This document shows, in pieces, positions 50,698 through 59,858 of a DNA stretch of 64,000 nt (position 1 is the first letter of the stretch; each line of letters begins with the position of its first letter). Made by a program: the position numbers and the translations under genes. This stretch comes from Enterocloster aldenensis (lineage in GTDB: Bacteria; Bacillota; Clostridia; Lachnospirales; Lachnospiraceae): positions 67,710 through 131,709 of the forward strand of contig NZ_QVEX01000015.1 in assembly GCF_003434055.1 (NCBI RefSeq), read 5' to 3'. The notes beneath the pieces were generated by a model. It had not been told where the DNA came from. It saw nothing but the letters and a program-made list of their open reading frames with translations, and did no database searches.

Positions 50698-52179
50698 TCA
50701 CTCCTTCACACCAATATATTCTTTTATGAGCCTGTCCTCTGTGGCCTCTTCCGAATCCAGGATGTTCACCAGGCGTCCGTCCCTCATGACCCCGATCCGG
50801 TCGCTCATGGATATAAGCTCCGGCATGTTTGAGGAAACCATTATCACGATTTTCTGCTCCATTGCCAGTTTTTCAATCAGTTTATAAATCTCCTCCCTGG
50901 CGCCCACATCCACGCCTTTGGTGGGTTCGTCAAAAATATACACATCCCCTTCTTCCAAAAGCCACCGCGAAATCACGACCTTCTGCTGGTTGCCCCCGCT
51001 AAGGTTCCCTACCTCCTGGTCCTGGCTGAACACCTTTATCTGCAGCTTTTGTATGCTTTCCTCCACAAGGTTTCGCTCCTTTTTCAGGTTCAGGAAAAAG
51101 GACCTGTCATTTCTTGAGATGGTAAGGTTTTCCTTTGCTGAGCGTATCAGGAACAGTCCTTCGCCTTTCCGGTCCTCCGATACAAGGAATACCCCCTTAT
51201 TTACCGCGTCCTTGGGGTTCCTGGGCGTCACGTCCTTCCCATCCAGGATAAGCGTTCCCGAATCCCTTGGGTCTGCCCCGTAAATCATGCGGACCAGTTC
51301 TGTCCTTCCGGCCCCTACCAGGCCCCCCAGTCCAAATACTTCTCCCCTGGATACGGTAAAGCTTACGTCCTTCACAATCCGGTTGCCGGAATAGTGCTCC
51401 GCCTTCAGGGCCTGGTCTCCGGACGGGGTGCTTGCCTTCTGATAAAAATTGGACGCATCCCTTCCCACCATTGCCTTAATCAGCTCATCCTGGTCTGTCT
51501 CCTTCAGTACAAGCCTTCTGACCATGGCGCCGTCCTTCAGTACATAGGCAGCATCCCCCAGGCGGAACATTTCCTCCAGATAGTGGGAAATATATAGGAT
51601 GCCCAGCCCCTTTTTCCTAAGCTGTTCCACCAGGTTCATAAGGGACGCGGTCTCTTCCTCCCCCAGGGACGCCGTGGGTTCATCCATGATTAAAATACGC
51701 GCTTCCTGATACAAAGCCTTAGCAATCTGGAGATTCTGTTTCTGTCCCGGCGAAAGCTCCTCCACCAGCATGGAAGGGTCTATATCCATGCTGAGGCTCT
51801 TAAGCAGTTCCTCTGTCTTTTTTTCCTGTACCCGGTTGTTGACAAAGGCACCTGTCTTCAATATCTCATTTCCCAGGAAAATGTTGTCAGAAACCGTAAG
51901 GGACCCCACCAGGTCGGCGTCCTGATAAATAGTGGCAATCCCCAGCGCCATGGCCTGTCCCGGTGTCAGCCTGTCATATGTGGTCCCAAAAATCGTAATC
52001 CGGCCTTTATCCGGTTTCTCAGCCCCGGAAAGTATTTTTATCAGGGTGGATTTTCCGGCCCCATTTTCCCCGGCCAGGCATATGATCTGCCCTGCCTCCA
52101 GCTCCAGGCCCACATCCCTCAGTACCTGTATGCCGGAAAAGGATTTGCAGATTCCATCCATGGATAATATGTTTCCCAA
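50698..52179 (-). CDS. Ribose-type sugar ABC transporter ATP-binding protein (two ATPase domains)
   Basis: This 493-aa tandem ATPase is of the RbsA/XylG/MglA type. The first domain has GENGAGKSTLIK and LSPGQKQNLQIAKAL with DEPTASLG. The second has the degenerate GLVGAGRTELVRM and LSGGNQQKVVISRWL with DEPTKGVDVG. The degenerate second Walker A is normal for this family. It pairs with the permease and the binding protein flanking it. Confidence 0.94.
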   Translation of the reverse strand: MGNILSMDGICKSFSGIQVLRDVGLELEAGQIICLAGENGAGKSTLIKILSGAEKPDKGRITIFGTTYDRLTPGQAMALGIATIYQDADLVGSLTVSDNIFLGNEILKTGAFVNNRVQEKKTEELLKSLSMDIDPSMLVEELSPGQKQNLQIAKALYQEARILIMDEPTASLGEEETASLMNLVEQLRKKGLGILYISHYLEEMFRLGDAAYVLKDGAMVRRLVLKETDQDELIKAMVGRDASNFYQKASTPSGDQALKAEHYSGNRIVKDVSFTVSRGEVFGLGGLVGAGRTELVRMIYGADPRDSGTLILDGKDVTPRNPKDAVNKGVFLVSEDRKGEGLFLIRSAKENLTISRNDRSFFLNLKKERNLVEESIQKLQIKVFSQDQEVGNLSGGNQQKVVISRWLLEEGDVYIFDEPTKGVDVGAREEIYKLIEKLAMEQKIVIMVSSNMPELISMSDRIGVMRDGRLVNILDSEEATEDRLIKEYIGVKE

Positions 52180-52239
52180 ATTCCTTCCCCTCCCTATCTA
52201 TAAATGGGGATTCATATGAACCCCCATCCAATCCATTCA

Positions 52240-53355
52240 TTATTGCACTAAATCCGGAAAATACTCTTTGGTCAGATCCCAGTAACACTCATCCACTTCC
52301 CAGGGAACAACCTTTGTCTTGTCGTCAATGTTGCTCTGGTCCACAGGCATGATGGGAAGCTCAACCTGCTGCTGTACCGCCGTGTTCTTTCCTGTCGCAT
52401 ACTGGTTCAGGACCTGGTAGGAGACAAGTCCCTCCCAGCCCGGGGAGGAAGAAATGGTGTAAGCCAGCTTGCCGTTCTTAATCAGCGGAAGGCCCGCAGG
52501 GGAACCGTTCTGGGATACCACCTTATACTGATCCGCCACTCCCTGTGAATCCAGCATCTGGATGATGCCGGCAGCCATATCTTCATTCATGACGAATATA
52601 ACTGAGAAATCCTTGCCTGAGGCGATTGCATCCTGGGCAACGGTAATGGCCTTGCTTGGGTTATATTCGCCTTCCTGGATATCAATGATCTTGTTCTTTC
52701 CAAGTTCATCCACCTTGGCCTGCATGGCTTCATTGATCCTCTGGCAGGGAACGGACTCAAAGTTTCCTGTTATGACAAAAATATTTTCCCCCGGACAGTT
52801 ATCCGCAAACCACTGGCCGTAATTATTGCCCATCTCAGTCCAGTCAAAGTCAATGGCCGCAACAATGTCATTGCCATTGTTGTCCAGCGCCGTTCCCACA
52901 CTGTCCGTGGAAACCAGCGGGATACCGGCCTTTGCACATTTCTCAGCTGCAATTTTAGCGCCGCTTTCATTAAATGAGAAGATACATAAACCGTCCACGC
53001 CCTGGTTAATCATGGAGTCAATATTAGAAACTTCCTTGCTGACATCATAATCAGAATTCAGCACCACCACTTTGTTGCCGTCCTTCTCCGCGCCCATCTG
53101 GAATCCTTCCACGTTTCTCTGATACCAGGTGTCCGGCCCCGGGGTGATATAGCCATAAACCTTTCCTCCCCCGCTCTCCTCCTTGGATTCCTCCGATGCC
53201 TCTGCTTTTGGGGCCTCTGTGGATTCCGGCTCCGCCTTTTCTTCTTTTGCAGCTGTCTGTGCCGCCGTGGTCTTCTCCGGCTGGGATGATCCGGAACAGG
53301 CCGTCATCAGGGCCATCCCTGAAACCACCATCAATGCCAACAGTCTTCTTCTCAT
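52240..53355 (-). CDS. Sugar ABC transporter substrate-binding lipoprotein
   Basis: This is a periplasmic-binding-protein-like lipoprotein of 371 aa. It has a signal peptide with lipobox-like LMTACSGSS, an Ala/Glu/Lys linker (22-65), and then a type 1 binding fold (YGYITPGPDTWYQRNVEGFQMG, NSDYDVSKEVSNIDSMINQGVDGL). It is related to RbsB/XylF. It is the second gene in the operon, after the epimerase. The ligand is probably a monosaccharide or polyol. Confidence 0.92.
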   Translation of the reverse strand: MRRRLLALMVVSGMALMTACSGSSQPEKTTAAQTAAKEEKAEPESTEAPKAEASEESKEESGGGKVYGYITPGPDTWYQRNVEGFQMGAEKDGNKVVVLNSDYDVSKEVSNIDSMINQGVDGLCIFSFNESGAKIAAEKCAKAGIPLVSTDSVGTALDNNGNDIVAAIDFDWTEMGNNYGQWFADNCPGENIFVITGNFESVPCQRINEAMQAKVDELGKNKIIDIQEGEYNPSKAITVAQDAIASGKDFSVIFVMNEDMAAGIIQMLDSQGVADQYKVVSQNGSPAGLPLIKNGKLAYTISSSPGWEGLVSYQVLNQYATGKNTAVQQQVELPIMPVDQSNIDDKTKVVPWEVDECYWDLTKEYFPDLVQ

Positions 53356-53405
53356 GTTACACCCTCCTTAGTTAAATGTTTTTGTTTCTATTTATAAATA
53401 TCCAT

Positions 53406-54248
53406 TTATAAATTCTTTCTCAGGAACTGAAGCCCTTCTGATGCCAGCGCGTCCTGGCTGGCAGCCAGCGGCCTCCATAAGGACACTGCCTTGGCTATCT
53501 CTTTTATATCCGTGGTAAACGATTCAATCACCACTGCCCCGTCATAATCAATCTCCTTTAAGGCCTGGCTGATTTCCTTCCAGTCCAGATGGTCCTCTCC
53601 CGGCGTGCCCCTGTCATTGGAACACGCATGGAAATCAAAAAGCCTGTCCCCCGCCATCCGGATTGCCTGTCCCAGGTTCTTTTCCTCAATGTTCATATGG
53701 AATGTATCCAGCAGGAAGCCTACATTATCACAGCCGATTTCATCCAGCAGCCGGATTCCCTGCTGGACCGTATTGAGGAAATCCGTCTCAAACCGGTTCA
53801 GGGTTTCCAGCGCCAGCCGGATTCCCTTTGACGCGGCGTAGCCTGCAAGCTCCCTGAGATTGCCTGCTGCGTACGCCCATTGCCTTTTCCGTTCTTCTGT
53901 TGATGCCAGCCTTGCCCTGCCCGTGGCCGCATACATGGGACCCGCCACATAGGGTGAACCCAGGATGGAAGCCATATCAATCAAGGTCCTGATATACGCC
54001 ATCCCATTATCCCGGTAATCCGGGTTATCGGAGCTGATATCCCGTTCTGTCCCAAAAGCCCCGCATATGTTCACCTGTATGCCAACCCGGTCGGCTTCAT
54101 GCTTCACAAAGACCGGGTCAAAGGATGCCGGATCCTCCACTCCGATTTCGTAGATATCAAATCCAAGATCCTTTGCATGTTTTAACTGGTCTATGGTATC
54201 GTTGGAAAACGGCGACACCCAGATATAGGAACTTACACCGAATTTCAT
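53406..54248 (-). CDS. D-tagatose/D-psicose 3-epimerase-like sugar epimerase
   Basis: This 280-aa protein is of the ketohexose 3-epimerase type. The active-site pattern is recognisable: a metal Glu in LALETLNRFETDFLNT, Asp/His in GFLLDTFHMNIEE, HACSNDRGTPGEDHLDW and a second Glu in VVIESFTT. It is the first gene of the operon behind the promoter at 54329-54357. With the downstream dehydrogenase and isomerase it suggests catabolism of a rare ketose or a cyclitol. The exact substrate is inference. Confidence 0.88.
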   Translation of the reverse strand: MKFGVSSYIWVSPFSNDTIDQLKHAKDLGFDIYEIGVEDPASFDPVFVKHEADRVGIQVNICGAFGTERDISSDNPDYRDNGMAYIRTLIDMASILGSPYVAGPMYAATGRARLASTEERKRQWAYAAGNLRELAGYAASKGIRLALETLNRFETDFLNTVQQGIRLLDEIGCDNVGFLLDTFHMNIEEKNLGQAIRMAGDRLFDFHACSNDRGTPGEDHLDWKEISQALKEIDYDGAVVIESFTTDIKEIAKAVSLWRPLAASQDALASEGLQFLRKNL

Positions 54249-54266
54249 TTTGCCTCCTTATGTTCG

Positions 54267-54357
54267 TTTTACATTATTATGTAAAATTTTTATTTTTTCT
54301 CCTATTTTTCATGGTTTTTTCATCTATTACTATATCTTTTTTTCATATTATTGTCAA
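54267..54357 (-). promoter_or_regulatory. Sigma-A promoter and palindromic operator of the sugar operon
   Basis: On the minus strand, TTGACA (54352-54357), 17 nt and TATAGT (54329-54334) form an almost perfect promoter. Downstream, a palindrome with 8-bp arms TTTTACAT/ATGTAAAA (54267-54286) lies in the leader before the first gene. Further TTTACAT-like copies lie upstream of the -35. The divergent LacI-type gene is the likely regulator. Confidence 0.82.
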
Positions 54358-54452
54358 TACTTAAGAAAAATTTACATTTTTTACATTTCTTCTGTACATT
54401 TCCAACAATTTGGTGTATCCTAGATATATCATTTGATTGCGAGGTATCAGAT

Positions 54453-55460
54453 ATGCCAACAAAACCAACCATTTCACAGATAGCGGACCTGTCCGGCGTT
54501 TCCATTGCGACCGTATCACGTTTCATCAATCATACAGCCGTGGTCAAGGGCAGCACTGCCAGAAAAATCATGGATGCAATCCAGTCCCTGGAGTATCCGT
54601 TACCGGAGAATTTCATTACCACCAACCAAAAAAAAGACGGCAAGGTGATACTGATCAATATCCCTTCCGTTTCCAATCCCTTTTATAACGATGTAATTAA
54701 AGGCGCGCAGGATGCCGCGCTGCGCCACGGTTACTACACGCTGGTCAATGTACAGCATCTGAACACCACAACAAAATCCACATTCTTCAACCTTTTAAAC
54801 AATATCAACCTCTGCGGCGCCATCATATTAAATGCGGTAGACCAGGGATACTTTAACAGCCTGTACCATACCCTCCCCTTTGTACAGTGCTGCGAATATA
54901 CGGAAAACCAGGACCTGGTCTCCTATACCAGCATTGACGACAGGGCCGCTACCAAGAAAATGATGGACTACATACTGTCCACCGGCCATACGAAAATTGC
55001 CTTCCTGTGCGGGCCGGACCGGTATAAATACGCCCGTCAGAGAAAGGCCGGATATATCCAGACCCTAAAAGACGCAGGCCTGCCGGTTAATAAGGACTGG
55101 ATCATACAGCTGCCTGAACTGGACTTTGATATGGCCCTTTCCTCCATCCACCAGCTGATGTCCCAGAAAGAGCGTCCCACTGCTGTATTTGCGGTCTCCG
55201 ATGTACTTGCAGCGGCTGCCATACGGGGCTGCCGCCTGGCGGGCCTCTCCGTGCCCGAGGATATCATTGTAACCGGATTCGACAATGTCAGCATATCCCA
55301 GGCAGCCTCCCCCTCCATCACGACCATTAACCAGCCCAAGTACCAGCTGGGTTACATGGCCTGCGAGCTGCTGATAGAAAAGCTCCATACCCCAGGCGTC
55401 AAACCGCGCCAGGTCCTGCTCAATACCGAACTCATCATACGTGAGTCCACCCAGAAGTAG
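54453..55460 (+). CDS. LacI-family transcriptional regulator
   Basis: This is a 335-aa repressor-type protein and one of the few plus-strand genes. It has an N-terminal helix-turn-helix (ISQIADLSGVSIATVSRFINH) and a C-terminal ribose-binding-type sensor domain (NPFYNDVIKGAQDAALRHGYY, IVTGFDNVSISQAASPSITTINQP). The ATG at 54453 has GAGGT upstream. It is divergent from the sugar operon, so local regulation of that operon is likely. The operator candidate is at 54267-54286. Confidence 0.94.
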   Translation: MPTKPTISQIADLSGVSIATVSRFINHTAVVKGSTARKIMDAIQSLEYPLPENFITTNQKKDGKVILINIPSVSNPFYNDVIKGAQDAALRHGYYTLVNVQHLNTTTKSTFFNLLNNINLCGAIILNAVDQGYFNSLYHTLPFVQCCEYTENQDLVSYTSIDDRAATKKMMDYILSTGHTKIAFLCGPDRYKYARQRKAGYIQTLKDAGLPVNKDWIIQLPELDFDMALSSIHQLMSQKERPTAVFAVSDVLAAAAIRGCRLAGLSVPEDIIVTGFDNVSISQAASPSITTINQPKYQLGYMACELLIEKLHTPGVKPRQVLLNTELIIRESTQK

Positions 55461-55470
55461 ACAACCTATG

Positions 55471-55515
55471 AAAAATCCCGGCCCGGACGCATATGGCTGC
55501 GCCTGGACCGGGATT
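55471..55515 (-). terminator. Terminator of the nitrogenase-like operon
   Basis: On the minus strand, AATCCCGGTCCAGGCGCA pairs imperfectly with TGCGTCCGGGCCGGGATT (within 55474-55515), followed by TTTTTC. It sits between the convergent hydE-like and LacI-type genes. It lies about 40 nt past the hydE-like stop. Confidence 0.8.
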
Positions 55516-55554
55516 CCCCCGTTATGGCATAAGCTGTCTGGCACATGTGTGCAG

Positions 55555-56640
55555 TCACTTCACGGACAGGCCCCTAAAGTCCCCCCGGTCCGTCACCACC
55601 TCATATCCGATGGAAGCCATGCGCTGTTTTAATTCTTTTATATTAGCCGCGGCTTCCACGCCCGTGCTGATCTTATTATCATAAAGCATATACTTTTTGC
55701 GCACATCAAGAGGCGAAAGGTTGGGCATGACCACATTGGCCCCGGCCAGTACGCCCTGTTCCCGGCCGTTTGGCGCAGCAGTGCCAAGGGCGGTGGTTGC
55801 AGGCAGGAGCACGTCCGGAAGCATAAGCCGCACAATGGCCAGAAGCAGGAGCGTCTGGCGCAGCGTGCCTGCCGGACGGCCCCCAAAGGGCGTGTCATGG
55901 TGCGGGATGAACGGGCCGATCCCCACCATCTGGGGCTGAAGCCCATACATATACTCCAAATCCTCCGCAATGTGTCCCGTTGTCTGGTAAGGCGCGCCCA
56001 CCATGATGCCGCAGCCGGTCTGGTAGCCGATTTTCTTTAGGGATTCCAGACATTCCTTCCTGTGCCCGGAGGACATCTGGGGCGGATGAAGGCTGGCATA
56101 ATGACATGGGTTGGCGGTCTCATGGCGCAGCAGGTAACGGTCTGCGCCTGCATCAAACCACATTTTATAAGTATCATATTCCTTTTCCCCTACGGACAGG
56201 GTGATTGCACAGTCCGGGTAGGTGCTTCTGATGCGCTCTACCAGGTAAGCAATCTTTTGGTCGCTGAACCACGGATCCTCCCCGCCCTGGAGCACGAAGG
56301 TCCTGAACCCCAGCCCATATCCGGTATGGCAGCAGTCCATTACCTGTTCCGGCGTCAGCCTGTACCGGGATGCTTTCTGGTTGCTCCTGCGGATACCGCA
56401 GTAGTAACAGTCGTTTTTACAATAATTGGTAAATTCAATCAGCCCACGGACGAAAACACGGTTCCCGTAACTGGCCAGCGCCTGTTTCCTTGCTTTCCCA
56501 TAGAGATACCCATCCTGTTCAGGCTCTATATTGTCCAGCAGGAAACAGAATTCCTCCCTGGACAGGATATGGGACTCTGCCAGCCGGTCCACAAGGTTTT
56601 CTATGCGCTTTGCACCGTCCATACGTTTTACGCTTTCCAT
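55555..56640 (-). CDS. HydE-family radical SAM enzyme
   Basis: This 361-aa radical SAM protein is very close in pattern to HydE. It has the [4Fe-4S] motif CKNDCYYC (Cys74, 78, 81), VLQGGEDPWF, ITLSVGEKEYDTYKMWFDAGADRYLLRHETA and GIGPFIPHHDTPFGG. HydE normally helps to build the [FeFe]-hydrogenase H-cluster, but hydF, hydG and hydrogenase genes are not near. It is the last gene of a nitrogenase-like operon with a metal-complex-type importer. The second-cluster cysteines seen in some HydE are absent. The ATG overlaps the upstream stop (TGATG). Confidence 0.92.
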   Translation of the reverse strand: MESVKRMDGAKRIENLVDRLAESHILSREEFCFLLDNIEPEQDGYLYGKARKQALASYGNRVFVRGLIEFTNYCKNDCYYCGIRRSNQKASRYRLTPEQVMDCCHTGYGLGFRTFVLQGGEDPWFSDQKIAYLVERIRSTYPDCAITLSVGEKEYDTYKMWFDAGADRYLLRHETANPCHYASLHPPQMSSGHRKECLESLKKIGYQTGCGIMVGAPYQTTGHIAEDLEYMYGLQPQMVGIGPFIPHHDTPFGGRPAGTLRQTLLLLAIVRLMLPDVLLPATTALGTAAPNGREQGVLAGANVVMPNLSPLDVRKKYMLYDNKISTGVEAAANIKELKQRMASIGYEVVTDRGDFRGLSVK

Positions 56641-57449
56641 CACGCACCTCTTTCCATCACTTCTTTTAATCCCACCGGCAGGACACATGTATATGTGCGG
56701 TCTTTATGTTTCAGCGGATACAGCTTTACCTCCACTCCAAACGCCTCATCCAGATGTTCCTCGCTCAGCACCCTGCCGGTTGGACCGAATATGGCCTCCC
56801 CCTGTCTGGTAAGCAGAAGTGCTTTCTGGGAAATGGACAGGGCGTGTTCCGGATAATGGGTATTCACAATGGCTGAGATTCCCTTTTCCCTGCACAGCCG
56901 TTCAATGGTTTCCAGCACAATCAGCTGGTTCCTGAAATCCAGGTTGGACTCCGGCTCATCCAGGACCAGGATGGAGGGTCCGCCGGCCAGCGCCCTGGCA
57001 ATGAGCACCATCTGGAGTTCCCCTCCGCTGATACGGCTGCAGAGCCTGCCTTTAAGATATCCGATTCCAATCTCCTCCATACAGGCCAGGGCGATTTCCC
57101 GGTCCGCTTTTTTTGGCTGGCCAAAGGTGCCCAGGTACGCATTCCTCCCCAGAAGGACCATATCCTCCGCATGATAGGCAAAGGCGGACGCCTTGGCCTG
57201 GGGTACGTATCCGATTTTCTGCCACAGCTGGTGATACGGGATTTCCTTTATGCTGATCCCGTCAATATACGTGCCCCCTGTCTTCCATTCCAGAAGGCCC
57301 AGCATACATTTAAGAAGGGTTGTCTTGCCCGCGCCGTTGGCGCCCAGTACGGACATCACCTCCGGCTTATCCATGATGAAATCCACATGGCTGAAAATAC
57401 ATTCCTCCCGGGGATATCCGAATCCCCCGTCCTTTACCTCAAACCTCAT
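56640..57449 (-). CDS. ABC transporter ATP-binding protein (FecE/BtuD type)
   Basis: This is the ATPase of a type II importer, 269 aa. It has GANGAGKTTLLK, the signature ISGGELQMVLIARALA and Walker B ILVLDEPESNLDF. The ATG overlaps the permease stop codon (TTATGA). The family handles iron chelates, cobalamin, heme or molybdate/tungstate. Its membership in the operon suggests supply of a cofactor precursor or substrate to the nitrogenase-like enzyme. The ligand is not determinable from sequence. Confidence 0.92.
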   Translation of the reverse strand: MRFEVKDGGFGYPREECIFSHVDFIMDKPEVMSVLGANGAGKTTLLKCMLGLLEWKTGGTYIDGISIKEIPYHQLWQKIGYVPQAKASAFAYHAEDMVLLGRNAYLGTFGQPKKADREIALACMEEIGIGYLKGRLCSRISGGELQMVLIARALAGGPSILVLDEPESNLDFRNQLIVLETIERLCREKGISAIVNTHYPEHALSISQKALLLTRQGEAIFGPTGRVLSEEHLDEAFGVEVKLYPLKHKDRTYTCVLPVGLKEVMERGA

Positions 57450-58465
57450 AACCGGATACCTCCTGTCTTTCTGAGGAGCAATATGAAACATGGCGCTCCA
57501 ATAAGGGATGTTAATATGGAAACCGGTATCTCCGATGCGGTGACTGACCGTGCCGCCGTATCGATGATAAGCATGAACACTGCGCCGAACGCCATGCTGG
57601 CCGGCATGACGGAGCTGTTGTCATTGCCGAATATCATGCGCACCATATGGGGAATGAGCAGCCCCACCCATCCAATCTGGCCGCACATGGACACCACTGC
57701 CGCCGTGACCATGGCTGACCCCACGATCACAAGTCCCCGGATCCTCCTGACCGGGATTCCCAGGGACCTGGCCTCATCCTCGGGCAGGGACATGGAATTA
57801 AGCTTCCACCTTAACAGGAACAGCAGCACGCTGCCTATCAGGATGAACGGCGCCCCCATGACCAGGGTGGCCCTTGTGGTGCTTGCCATGCTGCCCATAA
57901 GCCAATAGGAAATGGCGGGAAGCACATCCTGGGGGTCGGCAGCGTATTTCACCAGGGAGACAAGGGCTGAGAACAGGGAACTGACCACCATTCCGGCCAG
58001 TATGACCATAAGGGGAGGCATGGCGCCTTTGACCCGTCCCACGCTCCAGGCCATCAGCACTGCCGCGATTCCCAATATCATGGCCAACAGCTGGATTCCG
58101 AATGCAGGCAGCCCCAGGAGGATCCCAAGCACCGCGCCAAAGGATGCGCCGTTGGCAGCCCCCAGGGTGTCCGGCGTGGCCAGGGGATTGGCAAACAGCC
58201 CCTGGAACGCCGCGCCTGCCGCTGCCAGGCCGGCGCCGGATAAAAGTGCCAGCAGCACCCTTGGCAGCCGGATGTTGGATATGACGGTCCTGACCTGTCC
58301 CGGCACCTCCTCCCCGGGAAACGCCCCGGGTACCAGCACCGCCGCCAGCTCCCTGGGTGATATGGTAAAACGGCCCATGGCCATGGCCGCTGCGGCCGAT
58401 GCAAAGATTACTGCCAGGGAACCAAAGGTCCAGTACCTGTTCCACCTGTGTCTGCATTCATTCAT
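57446..58465 (-). CDS. ABC transporter permease (FecCD/BtuC type)
   Basis: This 339-aa permease has about ten membrane helices and the characteristic blocks IRLPRVLLALLSGAGLAAAGAAFQGLFANPLATPDTLG and GLLIPHMVRMIFG of the FecCD family. It forms the importer with the lipoprotein at 58487-59794 and the ATPase downstream. One permease gene is present, implying a homodimer. Confidence 0.94.
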   Translation of the reverse strand: MNECRHRWNRYWTFGSLAVIFASAAAAMAMGRFTISPRELAAVLVPGAFPGEEVPGQVRTVISNIRLPRVLLALLSGAGLAAAGAAFQGLFANPLATPDTLGAANGASFGAVLGILLGLPAFGIQLLAMILGIAAVLMAWSVGRVKGAMPPLMVILAGMVVSSLFSALVSLVKYAADPQDVLPAISYWLMGSMASTTRATLVMGAPFILIGSVLLFLLRWKLNSMSLPEDEARSLGIPVRRIRGLVIVGSAMVTAAVVSMCGQIGWVGLLIPHMVRMIFGNDNSSVMPASMAFGAVFMLIIDTAARSVTASEIPVSILTSLIGAPCFILLLRKTGGIRL

Positions 58466-58486
58466 GTTCCTGTCCCACCCCTGCTC

Positions 58487-59794
58487 TTATTTCTTAAATC
58501 CGGCCGCAGCATCACGGCCCGGATGGTACATCCTCTGCACCTGTCCATCGGTTAACTCCACTCCGTACATATCCTTATAATAATCCTTGACCTCTTTGTT
58601 GATGTCCACGTCCGCAAACAAGTCGGGATATACCTGTTTTGCCATCCACAGGAGTGTCAATGGCGTATCCGTGCTTGGCGTATAGCTTCTGTATGTGCCA
58701 AGGGGAAGCTTGAATACATTTTTATCCCGTACCGCCTTTACCGGGCTCCAGTCATCCTGGCCAATTGCATTTTCATACAGATCCTCGGGCTGGGCCGGGG
58801 TGAAGTTGGTGATGAAAATGACATCCGGGTCCCACTCATATACCTGTTCCATGTTGATGACCGCATTGGAGTTTTCCGCTGCCACGCCTTTTGCAGCATT
58901 GCGGCCCCCCACTGCATCGCACCAGAACTGCCCAAAGAATTTCTTGCCAGAGGTCACCATGGTGGTATCGCTGTAGTTGAACAGGAACAGGATGCTTTTA
59001 CGTTCCTCTTCCCTAAGGCCGGCCACCCTGCCCTGGATATCCTCATAAACCTTGTGGCTGTACTGGGAGACCCGTTCCGCCGTGTCTTCTTTTTCCGGGA
59101 AAATCTCGCTTAACAGGGCAATCCACTGGTCGTATGTCTCAATGCTGTCATAGTCCCATTTATTAACAGATATGCCCACCGCAGCAAATCCTGCTGCACG
59201 CAGCGCTTCTCCTAACTCCTTGCTGCCCGCACTGTAGATGACCACGTCCGGTTCCAGCTTCATCAGCTCTTCCATATTGATATCACTGCCGTTCATGAAG
59301 TCAGTGCCTGCATTCAGGATATCCGGGAACAGCTCACCTAAAAGCCCTGTCCGTGCAGCGCTCATGCTGGCCGGATTCATACCCACCACCTTTTCCCCTG
59401 ACCCCAGGAGTACGGTTATGATGGATGGGATTGGGAAAATGTCGGTAACCACCACACGGTTTACCTGGTTTGGGATTTCCACCTGGTTTCCCGCGTGATC
59501 TGTGATGATTTTCGTATCAGACGCGCCTTTGGACGCTTCCTGTCCTTCGTCCTGGCCCTTCCCGGAATCCGCTTCCCGGGCCTGTTCCTGCCCGGCGCCG
59601 GAACTTTCGGACCGGCCCTGTCCTGTCCCTTCCGCCCGTTCCTTCCCTGCCCCCGGGTCCTGGGCCTGCCCAGGGGCGCTGCTCTCTGTCCGGGCCTGCC
59701 CCGCGCTTCCCGCTGCCTGCTGCCCTGACTGGCACCCTGCAAGGCCTGCGGCCCCAAGACATATACTCAAAATAACTGCTGTTAACTTTTTCAT
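58487..59794 (-). CDS. ABC transporter substrate-binding lipoprotein (FecB/BtuF class)
   Basis: This binding protein of about 435 aa is for a metal-complex-type importer. It has signal peptide and lipobox LAGCQSG, then an unusually long low-complexity linker (residues about 25-100) of Gly, Ala, Gln, Glu and Ser. A class III binding domain (VVVTDIFPIPSIITVLLG, LEPDVVIYSAGSKELGEALRAAG) follows. The C-terminal end (KDYYKDMYGVELTDGQVQRM) occurs in such proteins. The ATG at 59792-59794 gives the signal peptide. Confidence 0.9.
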   Translation of the reverse strand: MKKLTAVILSICLGAAGLAGCQSGQQAAGSAGQARTESSAPGQAQDPGAGKERAEGTGQGRSESSGAGQEQAREADSGKGQDEGQEASKGASDTKIITDHAGNQVEIPNQVNRVVVTDIFPIPSIITVLLGSGEKVVGMNPASMSAARTGLLGELFPDILNAGTDFMNGSDINMEELMKLEPDVVIYSAGSKELGEALRAAGFAAVGISVNKWDYDSIETYDQWIALLSEIFPEKEDTAERVSQYSHKVYEDIQGRVAGLREEERKSILFLFNYSDTTMVTSGKKFFGQFWCDAVGGRNAAKGVAAENSNAVINMEQVYEWDPDVIFITNFTPAQPEDLYENAIGQDDWSPVKAVRDKNVFKLPLGTYRSYTPSTDTPLTLLWMAKQVYPDLFADVDINKEVKDYYKDMYGVELTDGQVQRMYHPGRDAAAGFKK

Positions 59795-59858
59795 GATATT
59801 CCCTCCTTTTATCCAGTTCCCTGCCATTGCCGGGAACCATCCTTACCTTTAATCCCGT

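Noticed and set aside
55555..56640. Part of an [FeFe]-hydrogenase maturation operon
   Set aside because: hydF, hydG and hydrogenase genes are absent around it.
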